64,000 bases of DNA from Asanoa iriomotensis. Its GTDB lineage: Bacteria; Actinomycetota; Actinomycetes; Mycobacteriales; Micromonosporaceae. The stretch spans positions 19,600 to 83,599 of the forward strand of contig NZ_BONC01000036.1 in NCBI RefSeq assembly GCF_016862515.1, written 5' to 3'. Shown in pieces: positions 8,637 to 16,947 of this stretch. The stretch's first letter is position 1. Each line of letters opens with the position of its first letter. The position numbers and the translations under genes are program-made. The notes under the pieces were generated by a model. The model did no database searches and was not told the origin of the DNA. It saw only the letters and a program-made list of their open reading frames with translations.

Positions 8637-10259
8637 CTAAAGTTCGGACACGCGCCCGGCGGACACGGCCAGGCGACGGTTGACCCGCACCGCGTCCAGC
8701 ATCCGGCGGTCGTGCGTGACCAGCAGCAACGTGCCCGGGTAGCCCTCCAGCGCCGACTCGAGCTGCTCGATCGCCGGGAGATCAAGGTGGTTGGTCGGCT
8801 CGTCGAGCACCAGCAGGTTGACCCCGCGGGCCTGCAGCAGGGCCAGCCCGGCCCGGGTGCGCTCGCCCGGCGAGAGCGTGGCCGCGGGGCGCAACACGTG
8901 GTCGCTGCGCAGCCCGAACTTGGCCAGCAGGGTCCGCGACTCCTCGGGAGCCATGTCCGGCACGGCGGCCCGGAACGCGTCGACCAGCGGCGAAGCACCG
9001 ACGAAGGCGCCGCGGGCCTGGTCGACCTCGCCGACCACCACGCCCGGCCCGAGATGCGCGGAGCCGGCGTCCACCGGCAGGCGGCCCAGCAGCGCGGCCA
9101 GCAGCGTCGACTTCCCGGAGCCGTTGGGCCCCGTGATCGCGACCCGGTCGGCCCAGTCGATCTGCAGGTCGACGGGACCGAGGGTGAACGAGCCACGGTG
9201 GACGGTCGCGCCGCGCAGCGTGGCCACCACCGCGCCGGCCCGGGGCGCCGCGGCGATCGTCATCCGCAGCTCCCACTCCTTGCGCGGCTCCTCAACGACG
9301 TCCAGGCGCTCGATCAGGCGCTCGGTCTGCCGCGCCTTGGCGGCCTGCTTCTCGGTCGCCTCGGCGCGGAACTTGCGGCCGATCTTGTCGTTGTCCTTGG
9401 ACTTGCGCCGGGCGTTGCGGACGCCGTGTTCCATCCAGTTCCGCTGGGTACGCGCCCGCGCCTCCAGGTTGGCCTTCGTCTGCGCGTAGTCCTCGAACGC
9501 GTCCCGGGCGTGCTGGCGGGCGACGGCGCGCTCGTCGAGATACGACTGGTAGCCGCCGCCGAAGAAGTTGACCTGCTGCTGGTGCAGGTCGAGCTCGAGC
9601 ACCCCGGTCACCGTGCGCGCGAGGAACTCGCGGTCGTGGCTGACCAGCACGGTGCCCGCGCGCAGCCCGGTGACGAACTCCTCGAGCCGGGCCAGGCCCG
9701 CCAGGTCGAGGTCGTTGGTCGGCTCGTCGAGCAGGAAGATGTCGTAGCGGCTGAGCAGCAGCGACGCGAGCCCGGCCCGGGCCGCCTGGCCGCCGGAGAG
9801 CGCGGCCATCGGCAGCTCGGGAGAGAAGCCAAGATCAATCTCGGCGAGCCGTTCGTCGAGATCCGCGCCGCCCAACGCAAGCCAACGATCAAGGGCGATC
9901 GTGTACGCCTCGTCGGCGCCCACCCGGCCCTCGGTGAGCGCCGCGGTCGCCTCGTCGAGGGCCGACTGTGCCGCCGCCACACCGGTGCGCCGACCCAGGA
10001 AAGCGGCGACCGTTTCGCCCGGCCGCCGGTCCGGCTCCTGGGGGAGATAGCCCACCGTCGCTGTCGGCGGGTTGAGCGCGATGGTGCCCTGCTCGGCCGG
10101 GATCAGCCCGGCGAGCGTCCGCAGCAAGGTCGACTTGCCGGCCCCGTTGGGCCCGACCAGGCCGATCACGTCGCCGGGAGCGACAACGAGGGAAAGGTCG
10201 GTGAAGAGGGCCTTGTCGCGGTGCCCGGCGGCAAGGTCTTTGGCGATCAGCGTGGTCAT
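8637..10259 (-). CDS. ABC-F family ATPase (ribosome-associated, possible antibiotic-resistance type)
   Basis: 540 aa with two ABC modules and no membrane segments. The first module has Walker A GPNGAGKST, signature LSGGQAAR and Walker B FLLDEPTNDLD; the second has GPNGSGKST, LSPGERTR and LVLDEPTNHLD. The charged linker between them (about residues 240-320, QKxKxxRKSKDNDK-like) is the P-site tRNA interaction motif of ABC-F proteins. Family members act on the ribosome in translation or antibiotic protection. The length and two-module form fit subfamilies that include macrolide/lincosamide protection proteins, but the exact subfamily is uncertain. It is transcribed from the repeat-rich gap at 10260-10681. 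Confidence 0.85.
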   Translation of the reverse strand: MTTLIAKDLAAGHRDKALFTDLSLVVAPGDVIGLVGPNGAGKSTLLRTLAGLIPAEQGTIALNPPTATVGYLPQEPDRRPGETVAAFLGRRTGVAAAQSALDEATAALTEGRVGADEAYTIALDRWLALGGADLDERLAEIDLGFSPELPMAALSGGQAARAGLASLLLSRYDIFLLDEPTNDLDLAGLARLEEFVTGLRAGTVLVSHDREFLARTVTGVLELDLHQQQVNFFGGGYQSYLDERAVARQHARDAFEDYAQTKANLEARARTQRNWMEHGVRNARRKSKDNDKIGRKFRAEATEKQAAKARQTERLIERLDVVEEPRKEWELRMTIAAAPRAGAVVATLRGATVHRGSFTLGPVDLQIDWADRVAITGPNGSGKSTLLAALLGRLPVDAGSAHLGPGVVVGEVDQARGAFVGASPLVDAFRAAVPDMAPEESRTLLAKFGLRSDHVLRPAATLSPGERTRAGLALLQARGVNLLVLDEPTNHLDLPAIEQLESALEGYPGTLLLVTHDRRMLDAVRVNRRLAVSAGRVSEL

Positions 10260-10281
10260 GGCGCGGAAATGTTATCCGGCT

Positions 10282-10616
10282 GACTCTCTGTCCGTCCTCA
10301 GGTATCACGACGTTGCCGCGTCGCGATGGCTTCCGGCTGGGTCTTTGTCGGTCCTCAGGTATCGCGATGCTGCGGCGTCGGGATGGCTTCCGGCTGGGTG
10401 TCTGTCAGTCTTCAGGTATCGCGATGCTGCGGCGTCGGGATGGCTTCCGGCTGGGTGTCTGTCGGTCCTCAGATATCACGATGCTGCCGCGTCGCGATGC
10501 CTTCCGGCTGGGCCTTGTCCGTCCTCAGGTATCACGACGCTGCCGCGTCGCGATGGCTTCCGGCTGGGTCTCTGTTCGTCCTCAGGCGTCACGATGCTGC
10601 CGCGTCGCGGTGAATT
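10282..10616. repeat. Six-copy 57-bp tandem repeat in a divergent promoter region
   Basis: The landmark GGTATC (or its variants GATATC and GGCGTC) recurs at 10301, 10358, 10415, 10472, 10528 and 10585: a 57-bp period with one 56-bp step. Each unit contains TCCTCAG, then ATCRCGA, a small hairpin such as CGACGC-TGCC-GCGTCG, then GGCTTCCGGCTGGG. The array fills most of the gap between the divergent ABC-F and ROK genes. Because 57 is a multiple of three, spurious open frames run through it. No coding role is supported. Confidence 0.85.
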
Positions 10617-10681
10617 GCGGTCATCCACCGATCTTCCGCTCCGTTTAGGCGCGACGCGGCGCTGACCGGCAGACTGAGCGG

Positions 10682-11434
10682 GTGGTGACGACGTTGGCGA
10701 TCGACTGCGGGGGCGGCGGGATCAAGGCCTCGGTGCTCGACGAGGCGGGCACGATGCGCGCCAGGCCGCTGCGCGTGCCGACGCCGTACCCCCTGCCGAC
10801 CGCGCTCTTCGTCAAGACCCTTCTGGATCTTGGCGCGCGGCTGCCCACGGCCGACCGGGTCACGGTGGGCATGCCGGGCATGATCCGGCACGGCGTGGTC
10901 GTGGCGACGCCGCACTATGTGACCAAATCCGGTCCGCGTACGAAGGTCGACCCGGACCTGGTCGCCGACTGGAGTGGTTTCGACGCGCAGGCCGGGCTGG
11001 CCGAGGCGTTCGGCACGCCCGTGCTCGTGCTCAACGACGCCGAGGTGCACGGTGCGGGTGTGGTCGCCGGGGCAGGTCTGGAGCTCGTGATCACGCTCGG
11101 CACCGGGCTCGGCTGCGCCCTCTTCGACGGTGGCGCGCTCGCGCCGCACCTGGAATTCTCCCAGGCACCGGTGCGTTGGGGCATGAGTTACGACACGTAC
11201 ATCGGCGAGCACGAACGGCGCCGGCTGGGCGACGCGTTCTGGTCGCGGCGGGTCCGCACCGTGGTCGAGGGACTGCGGCCGGTCTTCCTCTGGGACCGGC
11301 TCTACCTCGGCGGAGGCAACTCCCGGCTGATCCGCCCGGAGCAGCTGGCCCGGATGGGTGACGACGTGGTCGTGGTGCCGAACACTGCCGGCATCCTCGG
11401 TGGTGTGCGGTCGTGGTCGCTGCGGCGACCCTGA
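10682..11434 (+). CDS. ROK-family sugar kinase (polyphosphate-glucokinase-like)
   Basis: 250 aa with a GTG start at 10682 (10685 is also possible). It has the nucleotide phosphate-1 motif AIDCGGGGIKASV, a catalytic region LVLNDAEVHGAG with the Asp base, and the phosphate-2 loop LVITLGTGLGCALF. The zinc-binding CxCGxxGC motif of many ROK kinases and repressors is absent, as in polyphosphate glucokinases, whose size it matches. It probably phosphorylates glucose or a related hexose with ATP or polyphosphate. The TPR gene follows 20 bp later. The 57-bp repeat array forms its upstream region. Confidence 0.75.
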   Translation: MVTTLAIDCGGGGIKASVLDEAGTMRARPLRVPTPYPLPTALFVKTLLDLGARLPTADRVTVGMPGMIRHGVVVATPHYVTKSGPRTKVDPDLVADWSGFDAQAGLAEAFGTPVLVLNDAEVHGAGVVAGAGLELVITLGTGLGCALFDGGALAPHLEFSQAPVRWGMSYDTYIGEHERRRLGDAFWSRRVRTVVEGLRPVFLWDRLYLGGGNSRLIRPEQLARMGDDVVVVPNTAGILGGVRSWSLRRP

Positions 11435-11454
11435 GTGAGAAGGTGGAGGTGACA

Positions 11455-11820
11455 ATGGATCTCCTGGAGGAGTACCGCCGGGCGACCCTGTTCTTCGAAG
11501 CCGGCGACCCGACCGGCGCGGTGCGGCTGCTGGAGCCGATCGTGGCGGCGGAGCCCGACAACGCGTCCGTGCGGCAGTTGCTGGCCCGCGCCTACTTCCA
11601 GACGGCCCAGTTGGGTCGCGCCGAGGAGCAGTTGCGGGCGCTGGTGGAGCGTGACCCGAGCGACCACTACGCGCACCACGTGCTGGGCCGCACCCTGGAG
11701 CGCCAGGGCCGGCAGGCGGAGGCGCTGACCCACCTGCGGATCGCCGCGGCGATGCACGCCGACCACCGCGACTATGCCGAGGCGCTGCAGCGGGTCGAAT
11801 CGAAGGTCAACCCCCGGTGA
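11455..11820 (+). CDS. Small TPR-repeat protein
   Basis: 121 aa from the ATG at 11455, preceded by AAGGTGGAGGT. It consists of about three tetratricopeptide repeats: EEYRRATLFFEAGDPTGAVRL, then VRQLLARAYFQTAQLGRAEEQ, then HHVLGRTLERQGRQAEALTHL (approximate limits). TPR arrays are protein-interaction scaffolds; no catalytic motif is present. It overlaps the following Smr gene by 4 bp (GTGA), so the two are translationally coupled and may act together. Confidence 0.8.
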   Translation: MDLLEEYRRATLFFEAGDPTGAVRLLEPIVAAEPDNASVRQLLARAYFQTAQLGRAEEQLRALVERDPSDHYAHHVLGRTLERQGRQAEALTHLRIAAAMHADHRDYAEALQRVESKVNPR

Positions 11821-12071
11821 AGCTCAAGCTCGACCTGCACGACATCTACAACCGCGGCACGGACATCGACCGGGCGCTCCGCGGGATCATCGACGAGGCC
11901 GTGGCCAAGAAGGCCACCCTCGTCGAGATCATTCCTGGCAAGGGTTCCGGCGCGCTGAAGAAGAAGGTGCTGCGGTTCCTCGACCAGAAGGACGTCAAGC
12001 AGCTCTACCACCGGGTCGAGAAGGATTCGAAGAACTTCGGCCGCCTTTTCGTGCACTTCAGGTGGAAGTAG
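11817..12071 (+). CDS. Stand-alone Smr-domain protein
   Basis: 84 aa, essentially one Smr domain: LDLHDIYNRGTDIDRALRGII carries the LDLH-type motif, and VEIIPGKGSGALKKKVLRFL is the GxGxGxLk core. Smr domains are RNA/DNA-binding nucleases in MutS2 and small stand-alone proteins; small bacterial forms have been linked to cleavage at stalled ribosomes. The GTG start overlaps the TPR gene stop. The usual second motif is divergent (LYHRVEKDS), so nuclease activity is uncertain. Confidence 0.8.
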   Translation: MKLKLDLHDIYNRGTDIDRALRGIIDEAVAKKATLVEIIPGKGSGALKKKVLRFLDQKDVKQLYHRVEKDSKNFGRLFVHFRWK

Positions 12072-12167
12072 GCAGAGTCGCTGGAAATAAGCGATTTCCC
12101 CCATTTGGCCCGCGAGTAGGGCACCATCGGACATGGGTGCGTCTCATGTCTGATTCGGGGGAACGGG

Positions 12168-13181
12168 ATGAGGAGACGATCGCTGCGGGTCGCGTTGGCG
12201 GCAGCGGCTGTTGGTGGGCTCGCCATCGCGGTGCCGACCGCCGTCGGCGCGACAATGCACGTCAAGCTGCCCACCTTCGTCGAGGCCGGGAGCTGGGTCG
12301 CGCCCGGGCGCGGGTCACCGAGCCCGACGCCGACCCCGACTCCGACGCCCACACCCACTCCGACGCCGACCGCCAGCCGGCTGCCGACCGGGTCCGTCGA
12401 CCTGACCGAGCCGCACGCGGATCCGGTGCCGGTCGTCCCACCGGCCAACGAGCTTCCACCCAGCAGCGGGGACTACGCGGTGCCCAACGGTGAGCTGCCG
12501 ATCGGCGGCATGGCCGACAGCGGCCCGACAATGGGCTACGGCGACGGCGGCGCGCTGCCGACCGACCCCTACGCATACTCGGGCGGCAGCGGCACGGTCT
12601 ACAGCGACCCAGGCCCCTTGCCCGGCGACAGCGGCTTCTACGGCGACGGCGGCGCCTACAACAACGGCGGCACCTACAGCGACAGCTACGGCTACAGCGA
12701 CGGCGGCGGCTACCCGAGCAGCGGAGGCTACAGCGACAGCTACAGCGACGGTGGCGGTTACAGCGACGGCGGCGGCTACAGCGACGGCGGCGGCTACAGC
12801 AGCGGCGGCGCCATGGGCGACCGCGGCGACCTCGCCGATGGCGGCGACACCGCGACGACTGCCCCTACCGGGAATCCGATCGCGGCGGCCACCAACCCCG
12901 CGACGGGCCTGAACGCCAGCGGCTGGGGCTCGGGCACCTCGGCGGACACAGAGAACGGTCCGAAGCCGCGGTCCTCCGAACCGCAGTCGGGCACGGCCGG
13001 CGGCCCAGACGCCAGCGCGGCACCCGCCGTGGTCACCCTCAAGGCCGAGGACGGCAAGCTCACCAGCGGCCTAGGCCTGGCCGCGCTGGCCACCGTCCTG
13101 GCGATCGCCGGAGTCGCCATGGCCCTGCTCCTCCGGCGCCGGCGCACACCCCGCGTGATGGGCCGCCACCGCGCCGCCTAG
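12168..13181 (+). CDS. Repeat-rich cell-surface protein with C-terminal membrane anchor
   Basis: 337 aa. A signal peptide (RRRSLRVALAAAAVGGLAIAV, cleavage near residue 28) is followed by a PTPTPT spacer, then a Gly/Ser/Tyr/Asp-rich region with repeated YSDGGG and YSDSY units (about residues 165-215). The end has one hydrophobic helix (LGLAALATVLAIAGVAMALLL) and a basic RRRRTPR tail, like a wall/membrane anchor. No LPXTG motif is visible. The function is unknown; such proteins are surface filaments or spacers. It converges on the M28 peptidase gene with a 4-bp overlap of the two stops. Confidence 0.65.
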   Translation: MRRRSLRVALAAAAVGGLAIAVPTAVGATMHVKLPTFVEAGSWVAPGRGSPSPTPTPTPTPTPTPTPTASRLPTGSVDLTEPHADPVPVVPPANELPPSSGDYAVPNGELPIGGMADSGPTMGYGDGGALPTDPYAYSGGSGTVYSDPGPLPGDSGFYGDGGAYNNGGTYSDSYGYSDGGGYPSSGGYSDSYSDGGGYSDGGGYSDGGGYSSGGAMGDRGDLADGGDTATTAPTGNPIAAATNPATGLNASGWGSGTSADTENGPKPRSSEPQSGTAGGPDASAAPAVVTLKAEDGKLTSGLGLAALATVLAIAGVAMALLLRRRRTPRVMGRHRAA

Positions 13182-15580
13182 AAGGAGTAAGTCTTGGCCA
13201 CCAGCACGAGTTCGGAGCTGTGGCTGCCGACGATGCCGACGCCGGCCGGGCGGGGGCGGAAGCCGGGCAGGCTCTCCAGCCCGTCGCTGCCGTCCTCGAC
13301 CCGCAGCCGGACCGGCCCGGTGCCGGTCGGGCGCAGGGCCAGTTCGACCTCGAACCCGTCCGCCGGCGGTGCGTGGAAGATCAACCCGAACGACCACGGC
13401 CCGGACTGCTCGACCGGCAACGCGAACCCGCCGGTCGACGCCCGTTCCACAGTGGCCGTAGCCCCGTCGACGTGCAGCGCCGCCAGCCGGACCTGCCGCT
13501 GCGGCACGACCTTCAACCGCAGCGTGCGCACCCCGCCCGACGTCGCGTCGGACACCACGGTCACCGCCGCGGCCGGCAGGGAAGCCGCCTGCGCCGGCCC
13601 GGTCCGCACCGGCTCGGAGCCCACCTCCGGGAACGCCTTCCCGATGTCCTCGGTGGACCCCACATAACCGGCGGTCCACTCCTGCGGCGAGGTCTCGTAG
13701 CTGACCCAGCGCGCCTGCCCGTTGTCGGCGTCCAGCGCGTACATGAGATGGGTCGGGATCGGGTGCGCCGCGTCGAACCGGTCGACCGCGAACGCCGAAC
13801 CACCCACCGCCAGCGTCGCCACCAGGGCCAGCACCGGCACACCGAGGCCGATCCGGCGGGCGTGCAGCGCCACCAGCCCGCGCTGCCCGCCGCCCTCCGG
13901 CAGCAGCAGGTCGAGCACCGGCAAGGCGGCCAGGCCGAGCAGCGTCGCGAACAGCGCGCCGACCCCGCCCATCGCCATCCCGAGCGCCGGGAAGAGCAGG
14001 ACCACCGTCGGCACCAGGATCACGACGCCGACCGCCGCGCCCAGAGTCAGCGGGACCACCGAAAACGCACCGCGCAGCCGCAGCGCCACGATGCCGCCGA
14101 GAGCCCCCGCCAGCGCCGGCAGAGCCGCGAGATAAGACCCACCAGGCGTGAGCGCCGCCAGCACCAACCCGAGCACGGCCAGCCACGCCAGCCCGCCAAC
14201 GGCCAGCGCGGCCGGGCCGATCCGCCGCCGCAGCAACGCGTACCAACTGATCAGAACGGTCGCGGCGAGCAGCACGACGGTGAGCCGCCACAAACCGGGC
14301 CGATAGGGATCGAGCAGCGACGCGTACCCAGGCCGCAGCGCGGTCACCAGCACCCAGAGCAACTGGGCGGCCAGCGGCGCCAGCACGATCGGCACCAGAC
14401 CCAGCCCGAAGCCGCCCGCCACGCGACCCCACGACGCCCGCCCGCTGCGCACGGTGAGCACCGCCAGCCCGAGCACGAGCAGCAGCGCGACGGCCGCCAA
14501 CGGCCAGGTCAGCCAGCCCGGGTAGACGACCAGCGTGCCCGGCACAGGGAAGTAGGTGGCGTCGCCGCCGGCCCGCAGGTCGGCGAGGTCGGTCCCGCCG
14601 AACGCCCGCGCCAGCCCCAACGCGTTCTCGCCGTGCTGTTGCAGCGTGCGCCGGTCGACGGAGGCCGGTGTGTCCAGCGGCGTGTGGTAGATCGCGCCGC
14701 CGTCGATGTAGGCCGAGTTGAGGCCGACGAAGTCGTTGCCCAGGAACGCGGTGAAGTCGGTGTCGTTGGGCAGCAGCCGGTAGACCTCGACGGCGAACGA
14801 CGTGCCGACCGGGTGCGGCGCCGAGCGCGCGAAGACGTCGACCAGCTTGGCGTTGTCCCGCGAGGTCTCGAACATGATCACCGGGCCGGTGCTGCCGCGG
14901 GCTTCGAGGTTGAGCACGACCCCGCCGTCGGAGGCCAACGGGTGCGCCGAGGCGAACACGAGCGCGCCGCACAGGCACGCCTCCTCCGCGTCGGTCAACA
15001 CGAACACCACGTTGTTGCGCAGCGGCACGCCGGCGCTCAGCGCGCGAGCGACCTCGACGATCGACGACGTGCCCGCGCCGTCGTCGTTGCCGCCCGGGCC
15101 GACCTGCACCGAGTCGTAGTGCGCGACCAGGAAGACCGTGCCGGTCGGGTTCGTGCCGGGCCACTCGGCGACCACGTTGCGAACCCGCGCGACGGCCGCC
15201 GCGCCGGAGCTGCCGCTGAGGTCACCGGCCTCGCCGCCGACCGTGTCCTGCACCGACGTGCGCAGTCCGAAACCTGACAGCGTACGCACCAGGTAGTCAC
15301 GCACCGTGTCGTTAGCGGTGCTGCCCGCGACGTGCGTCCGCCGCGCGATGGTGTCGATGTGCGTAGCGGCGCGCGTGGCGCTGAACGTCGAGGGAGGCGC
15401 CGACGCCGGTGCCGGGGCGGGTGGGCGGATGTCGAGCAACGAGGCGACGCCGATGGCGGCGAGGACAACCACGGCCACGAGCGCGGTCAGCGCGCGCCGT
15501 GCGGGCCGGGCGAACGCCCGGTCGGCCGCCTCGCGGACCGGTGCGGCCGGCGCGCTCGGCTCCTGCGTTTCTGCGGACAC
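13178..15580 (-). CDS. Membrane-bound M28-family zinc aminopeptidase-like protein
   Basis: About 800 aa from the GTG at 15580, preceded by GGAGA; a longer frame to 15652 lacks a site. A transmembrane helix at about residues 31-49 is followed by an extracellular M28 domain with the zinc ligands H154-Y-D156, NDDGAG (D166/D167), the catalytic DAEE (E199/E200), and YHTPLDT as the last ligand. After residue ~400 comes a run of about eight hydrophobic helices, then a C-terminal beta-rich domain. The layout resembles Fxna/ERMP1-like M28 peptidases with a multi-pass tail. Probable role: processing of peptides at the outer face. It faces the repeat-rich surface protein gene tail to tail. Confidence 0.85.
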   Translation of the reverse strand: MSAETQEPSAPAAPVREAADRAFARPARRALTALVAVVVLAAIGVASLLDIRPPAPAPASAPPSTFSATRAATHIDTIARRTHVAGSTANDTVRDYLVRTLSGFGLRTSVQDTVGGEAGDLSGSSGAAAVARVRNVVAEWPGTNPTGTVFLVAHYDSVQVGPGGNDDGAGTSSIVEVARALSAGVPLRNNVVFVLTDAEEACLCGALVFASAHPLASDGGVVLNLEARGSTGPVIMFETSRDNAKLVDVFARSAPHPVGTSFAVEVYRLLPNDTDFTAFLGNDFVGLNSAYIDGGAIYHTPLDTPASVDRRTLQQHGENALGLARAFGGTDLADLRAGGDATYFPVPGTLVVYPGWLTWPLAAVALLLVLGLAVLTVRSGRASWGRVAGGFGLGLVPIVLAPLAAQLLWVLVTALRPGYASLLDPYRPGLWRLTVVLLAATVLISWYALLRRRIGPAALAVGGLAWLAVLGLVLAALTPGGSYLAALPALAGALGGIVALRLRGAFSVVPLTLGAAVGVVILVPTVVLLFPALGMAMGGVGALFATLLGLAALPVLDLLLPEGGGQRGLVALHARRIGLGVPVLALVATLAVGGSAFAVDRFDAAHPIPTHLMYALDADNGQARWVSYETSPQEWTAGYVGSTEDIGKAFPEVGSEPVRTGPAQAASLPAAAVTVVSDATSGGVRTLRLKVVPQRQVRLAALHVDGATATVERASTGGFALPVEQSGPWSFGLIFHAPPADGFEVELALRPTGTGPVRLRVEDGSDGLESLPGFRPRPAGVGIVGSHSSELVLVAKTYSF

Positions 15581-15732
15581 CCACGTCTCCTTCGCCCAAA
15601 GTGAGAACACCTTAGATCCACGGCGTGAACCGCGGGCGGGTCTGCCTGGCACGGTGGGTGCACGGTGCCATACGGTTGCACACCGCAGGGTCAGTTGAGT
15701 GGGGGCAAGCAGCGGTACGAGAGGGTGGTGAC

Positions 15733-16947
15733 GTGACCGACCACAGGGTGGCAGCCGTCGCGGTGCCGCCCCAGGCTGCCGGCACGGGGCGCGAACGCTC
15801 CGTGCGGCGCCTGCGCGTGCTGCTCATCGAGGACGACGACGCCGACGCCTTCCTGGTCGGCGAGCTGCTCGACGAGGCCGACGCGGCCGTCGACCTGGTC
15901 AACGCCAAGAGCCTGGCCGAGGCCCGCCCGCTGATGGCCGGCGCCGACTGTGTGCTGCTCGACCTCGGGCTCCCCGACGCGCAGGGCCTCGACGGTTTGC
16001 GCCAGGTGCTCGCGCAGTCCGGCGGTGCCGCGGTCTGTGTGCTCACCGGCCGCCAGGACGAGCACCTCGGTGTCGTCGCGGTCGCGGAAGGCGCCCAGGA
16101 CTACCTGGTCAAGGGCCAGGTCGACGGCGTGCTGCTGACCCGCGCGCTGCGCTACGCGGTCGAGCGCAAGCGGGCCGACGACGACGCGCTGCGGCTGCGC
16201 GAGGTCGAGCTGCGCCAGGCCGAGTCGGCCCGCCTCGAACGCGGGCTGCTGCCCCGCCCGCTGATGGAGACAGACCGGATCACGGTCCACCCGTTCTACC
16301 GGCCCGGCCGGCACGCGGCGTTGATCGGCGGCGACTTCTACGACGTCGTGCAGAGCACGCCCGACCGTGTCGACCTGATCGTCGGCGACGTCTGTGGCCA
16401 CGGTGCCGACGAGGCCGCGCTCGGCGTGATGCTCAGGGTCGCCTGGCGCGCGCTGGTGCTGGCCCGGGTGCCGGACGACGCCGTGCTGCCCGCGCTGGAG
16501 CAGGTGCTGATCAGCGAGCGCCGGCTGCCGGAGACGTTCACTACCGTGGCCACCGTGCGGGTCGACCTGGCGGCCAACCGGGCGACCGTGCGGCTCGCCG
16601 GCCATCCGCCACCCTTGCTGTTGAGCAACGGTACTGTCACCCCGGTGCCCGCCCCCGGCGGGCTGGTGCTCGGCGTCGCGCCGCGCCCGCCGCGCGCCTA
16701 CGAACTGGAGCTCGACAGCGATGACTGGTCCCTGCTGATGTACACCGACGGCCTCATCGAAGGGCGCGTCGGCGCCGGCGACGAGCGCCTCGACGTGGCG
16801 GGCCTGGTCGAGCTGGTCCAGGCGGCGCGCGGTGTGCCGCTCGTCGACCTGCCCGCCTGGCTGGTCGGCCGCGCCGAGGACGCCAACGGTGGCCCGTTCG
16901 CCGACGACGTCGCGATGCTCCTGGTCAGCGCCGGCGGTGGCCGGTGA
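15733..16947 (+). CDS. Response regulator fused to PP2C (RsbU/SpoIIE-type) phosphatase
   Basis: 404 aa from the GTG at 15733 with GAGGG 7 nt upstream. The receiver domain (residues 26-145) has the acidic pair EDDD, phospho-acceptor D77 (VLLDLGLPD) and the conserved Lys of YLVKG. A coiled linker follows, then a PP2C/SpoIIE phosphatase domain (about 180-400) with the metal ligands GGDFYD and GDVCGHG. Such proteins dephosphorylate anti-sigma-factor antagonists when the receiver is phosphorylated. The stop overlaps the histidine kinase start, and a stand-alone receiver follows, so the kinase probably feeds this protein. No anti-sigma or antagonist gene is adjacent. Confidence 0.88.
   Translation: MTDHRVAAVAVPPQAAGTGRERSVRRLRVLLIEDDDADAFLVGELLDEADAAVDLVNAKSLAEARPLMAGADCVLLDLGLPDAQGLDGLRQVLAQSGGAAVCVLTGRQDEHLGVVAVAEGAQDYLVKGQVDGVLLTRALRYAVERKRADDDALRLREVELRQAESARLERGLLPRPLMETDRITVHPFYRPGRHAALIGGDFYDVVQSTPDRVDLIVGDVCGHGADEAALGVMLRVAWRALVLARVPDDAVLPALEQVLISERRLPETFTTVATVRVDLAANRATVRLAGHPPPLLLSNGTVTPVPAPGGLVLGVAPRPPRAYELELDSDDWSLLMYTDGLIEGRVGAGDERLDVAGLVELVQAARGVPLVDLPAWLVGRAEDANGGPFADDVAMLLVSAGGGR

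Noticed and set aside
10282..10616. CRISPR array
   Set aside because: Units are contiguous 57-bp tandem copies with no unique spacers and no cas genes nearby.
13071..15164. Long antisense open frame
   Set aside because: Shadow of the M28 peptidase gene; high GC keeps frames open. The peptidase carries full catalytic motifs.
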